Origin: Halovenus sp. | Lineage (GTDB): Archaea > Halobacteriota > Halobacteria > Halobacteriales > Haloarculaceae | Length of the DNA stretch: 5,077 nt | Assembly: GCA_003551265.1 (NCBI GenBank) | Contig: PUMG01000180.1 | Location: 1-5,077 of the forward strand | Direction: 5' to 3' | In this document: piece after piece, positions 4,993-5,077 of the stretch | Numbering within the stretch: position 1 is the first letter of the stretch | How the letters are laid out: every line of letters begins with the position of its first letter | Translations under genes and position numbers: made by a program | Notes under the pieces: model-generated | The model's input: the letters and a program-made list of their open reading frames with translations, nothing else | Databases searched by the model: none | What the model was told of the DNA's origin: nothing

Positions 4993-5077
4993 TCAGACCA
5001 TCGGGTCATCACCGAGAGTCGGGTGCTGACAGACGAACTCGACGAGTCGGTCGACGTAGGACTCGAACGGTGGGACC
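4993..5077 (-). CDS. C-terminal 27 codons of an unidentified protein (partial)
   Basis: Reading leftward from the window edge, a frame stays open for 27 codons and stops at TGA (complement of 4993-4995), ending in HPTLGDDPMV. Hand-counted GC3 is about 78%, as expected for host-like coding DNA, and the end would converge on the AbrB-like gene with a 22-bp gap. No family is recognisable from so short a tail. The codon-aligned + strand frame is also open from 4987 to the edge, with an acidic haloarchaeal-looking translation and a possible GTG start at 5023, so the strand is uncertain. Confidence 0.4.
   Translation of the reverse strand, partial: VPPFESYVDRLVEFVCQHPTLGDDPMV

Overview
The window looks like chromosomal DNA of a haloarchaeon (class Halobacteria). 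The coding regions are GC-rich, with GC3 about 75% by hand count in the nuoI body. The proteins are acidic, the genes overlap tightly (ATGA and TGATG junctions), promoters look archaeal (TATA box about 27 nt before the start region), and NuoC and NuoD are fused as in Halobacteria. I cannot assign a genus from sequence alone.

Positions 1-4402 hold the first part of a respiratory complex I operon, all on the + strand: nuoA (58-462), nuoB (465-1163), nuoCD (1160-2839), nuoH (2839-3897) and nuoI (3941-4402). NuoB, NuoCD and NuoI make up the iron-sulfur and quinone-reducing peripheral arm: cluster N2 in NuoB, the quinone pocket in the NuoD half of NuoCD, and clusters N6a/N6b in NuoI. NuoA and NuoH are the membrane subunits that join this arm to the proton-pumping arm. 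The key motifs and ligands checked are intact, so these five genes look functional. A TATA-like promoter precedes nuoA, and strong Shine-Dalgarno sequences precede nuoH and nuoI.

The expected continuation (nuoJ, K, L, M, N) is absent. After nuoI come a 188-bp spacer (4403-4590) with GAGCGAG-rich repeats and two T5 tracts, then a second copy of the last 84 bp of nuoI (4591-4674). The two 84-bp copies differ at 8 positions. All 8 are third-codon-position synonymous changes, including the stop codon (TAA versus TAG), so the encoded 27-residue tails are identical. This orphan tail therefore appears to have diverged while it was part of a functional nuoI gene. The simplest reading is an integration or recombination event at the 3' end of nuoI that brought in, or displaced, a tail from a related nuoI, comparable to e14 at icd in E. 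coli.

Downstream lie a small AbrB/SpoVT-type DNA-binding protein gene (4707-4970), with lower GC3 (about 55%) and a probable leaderless promoter directly after the orphan tail, and an ambiguous partial coding region running off the right edge, most likely on the - strand (4993-5077). The window thus runs from a core respiratory operon into accessory DNA, with the boundary at the nuoI 3' end.
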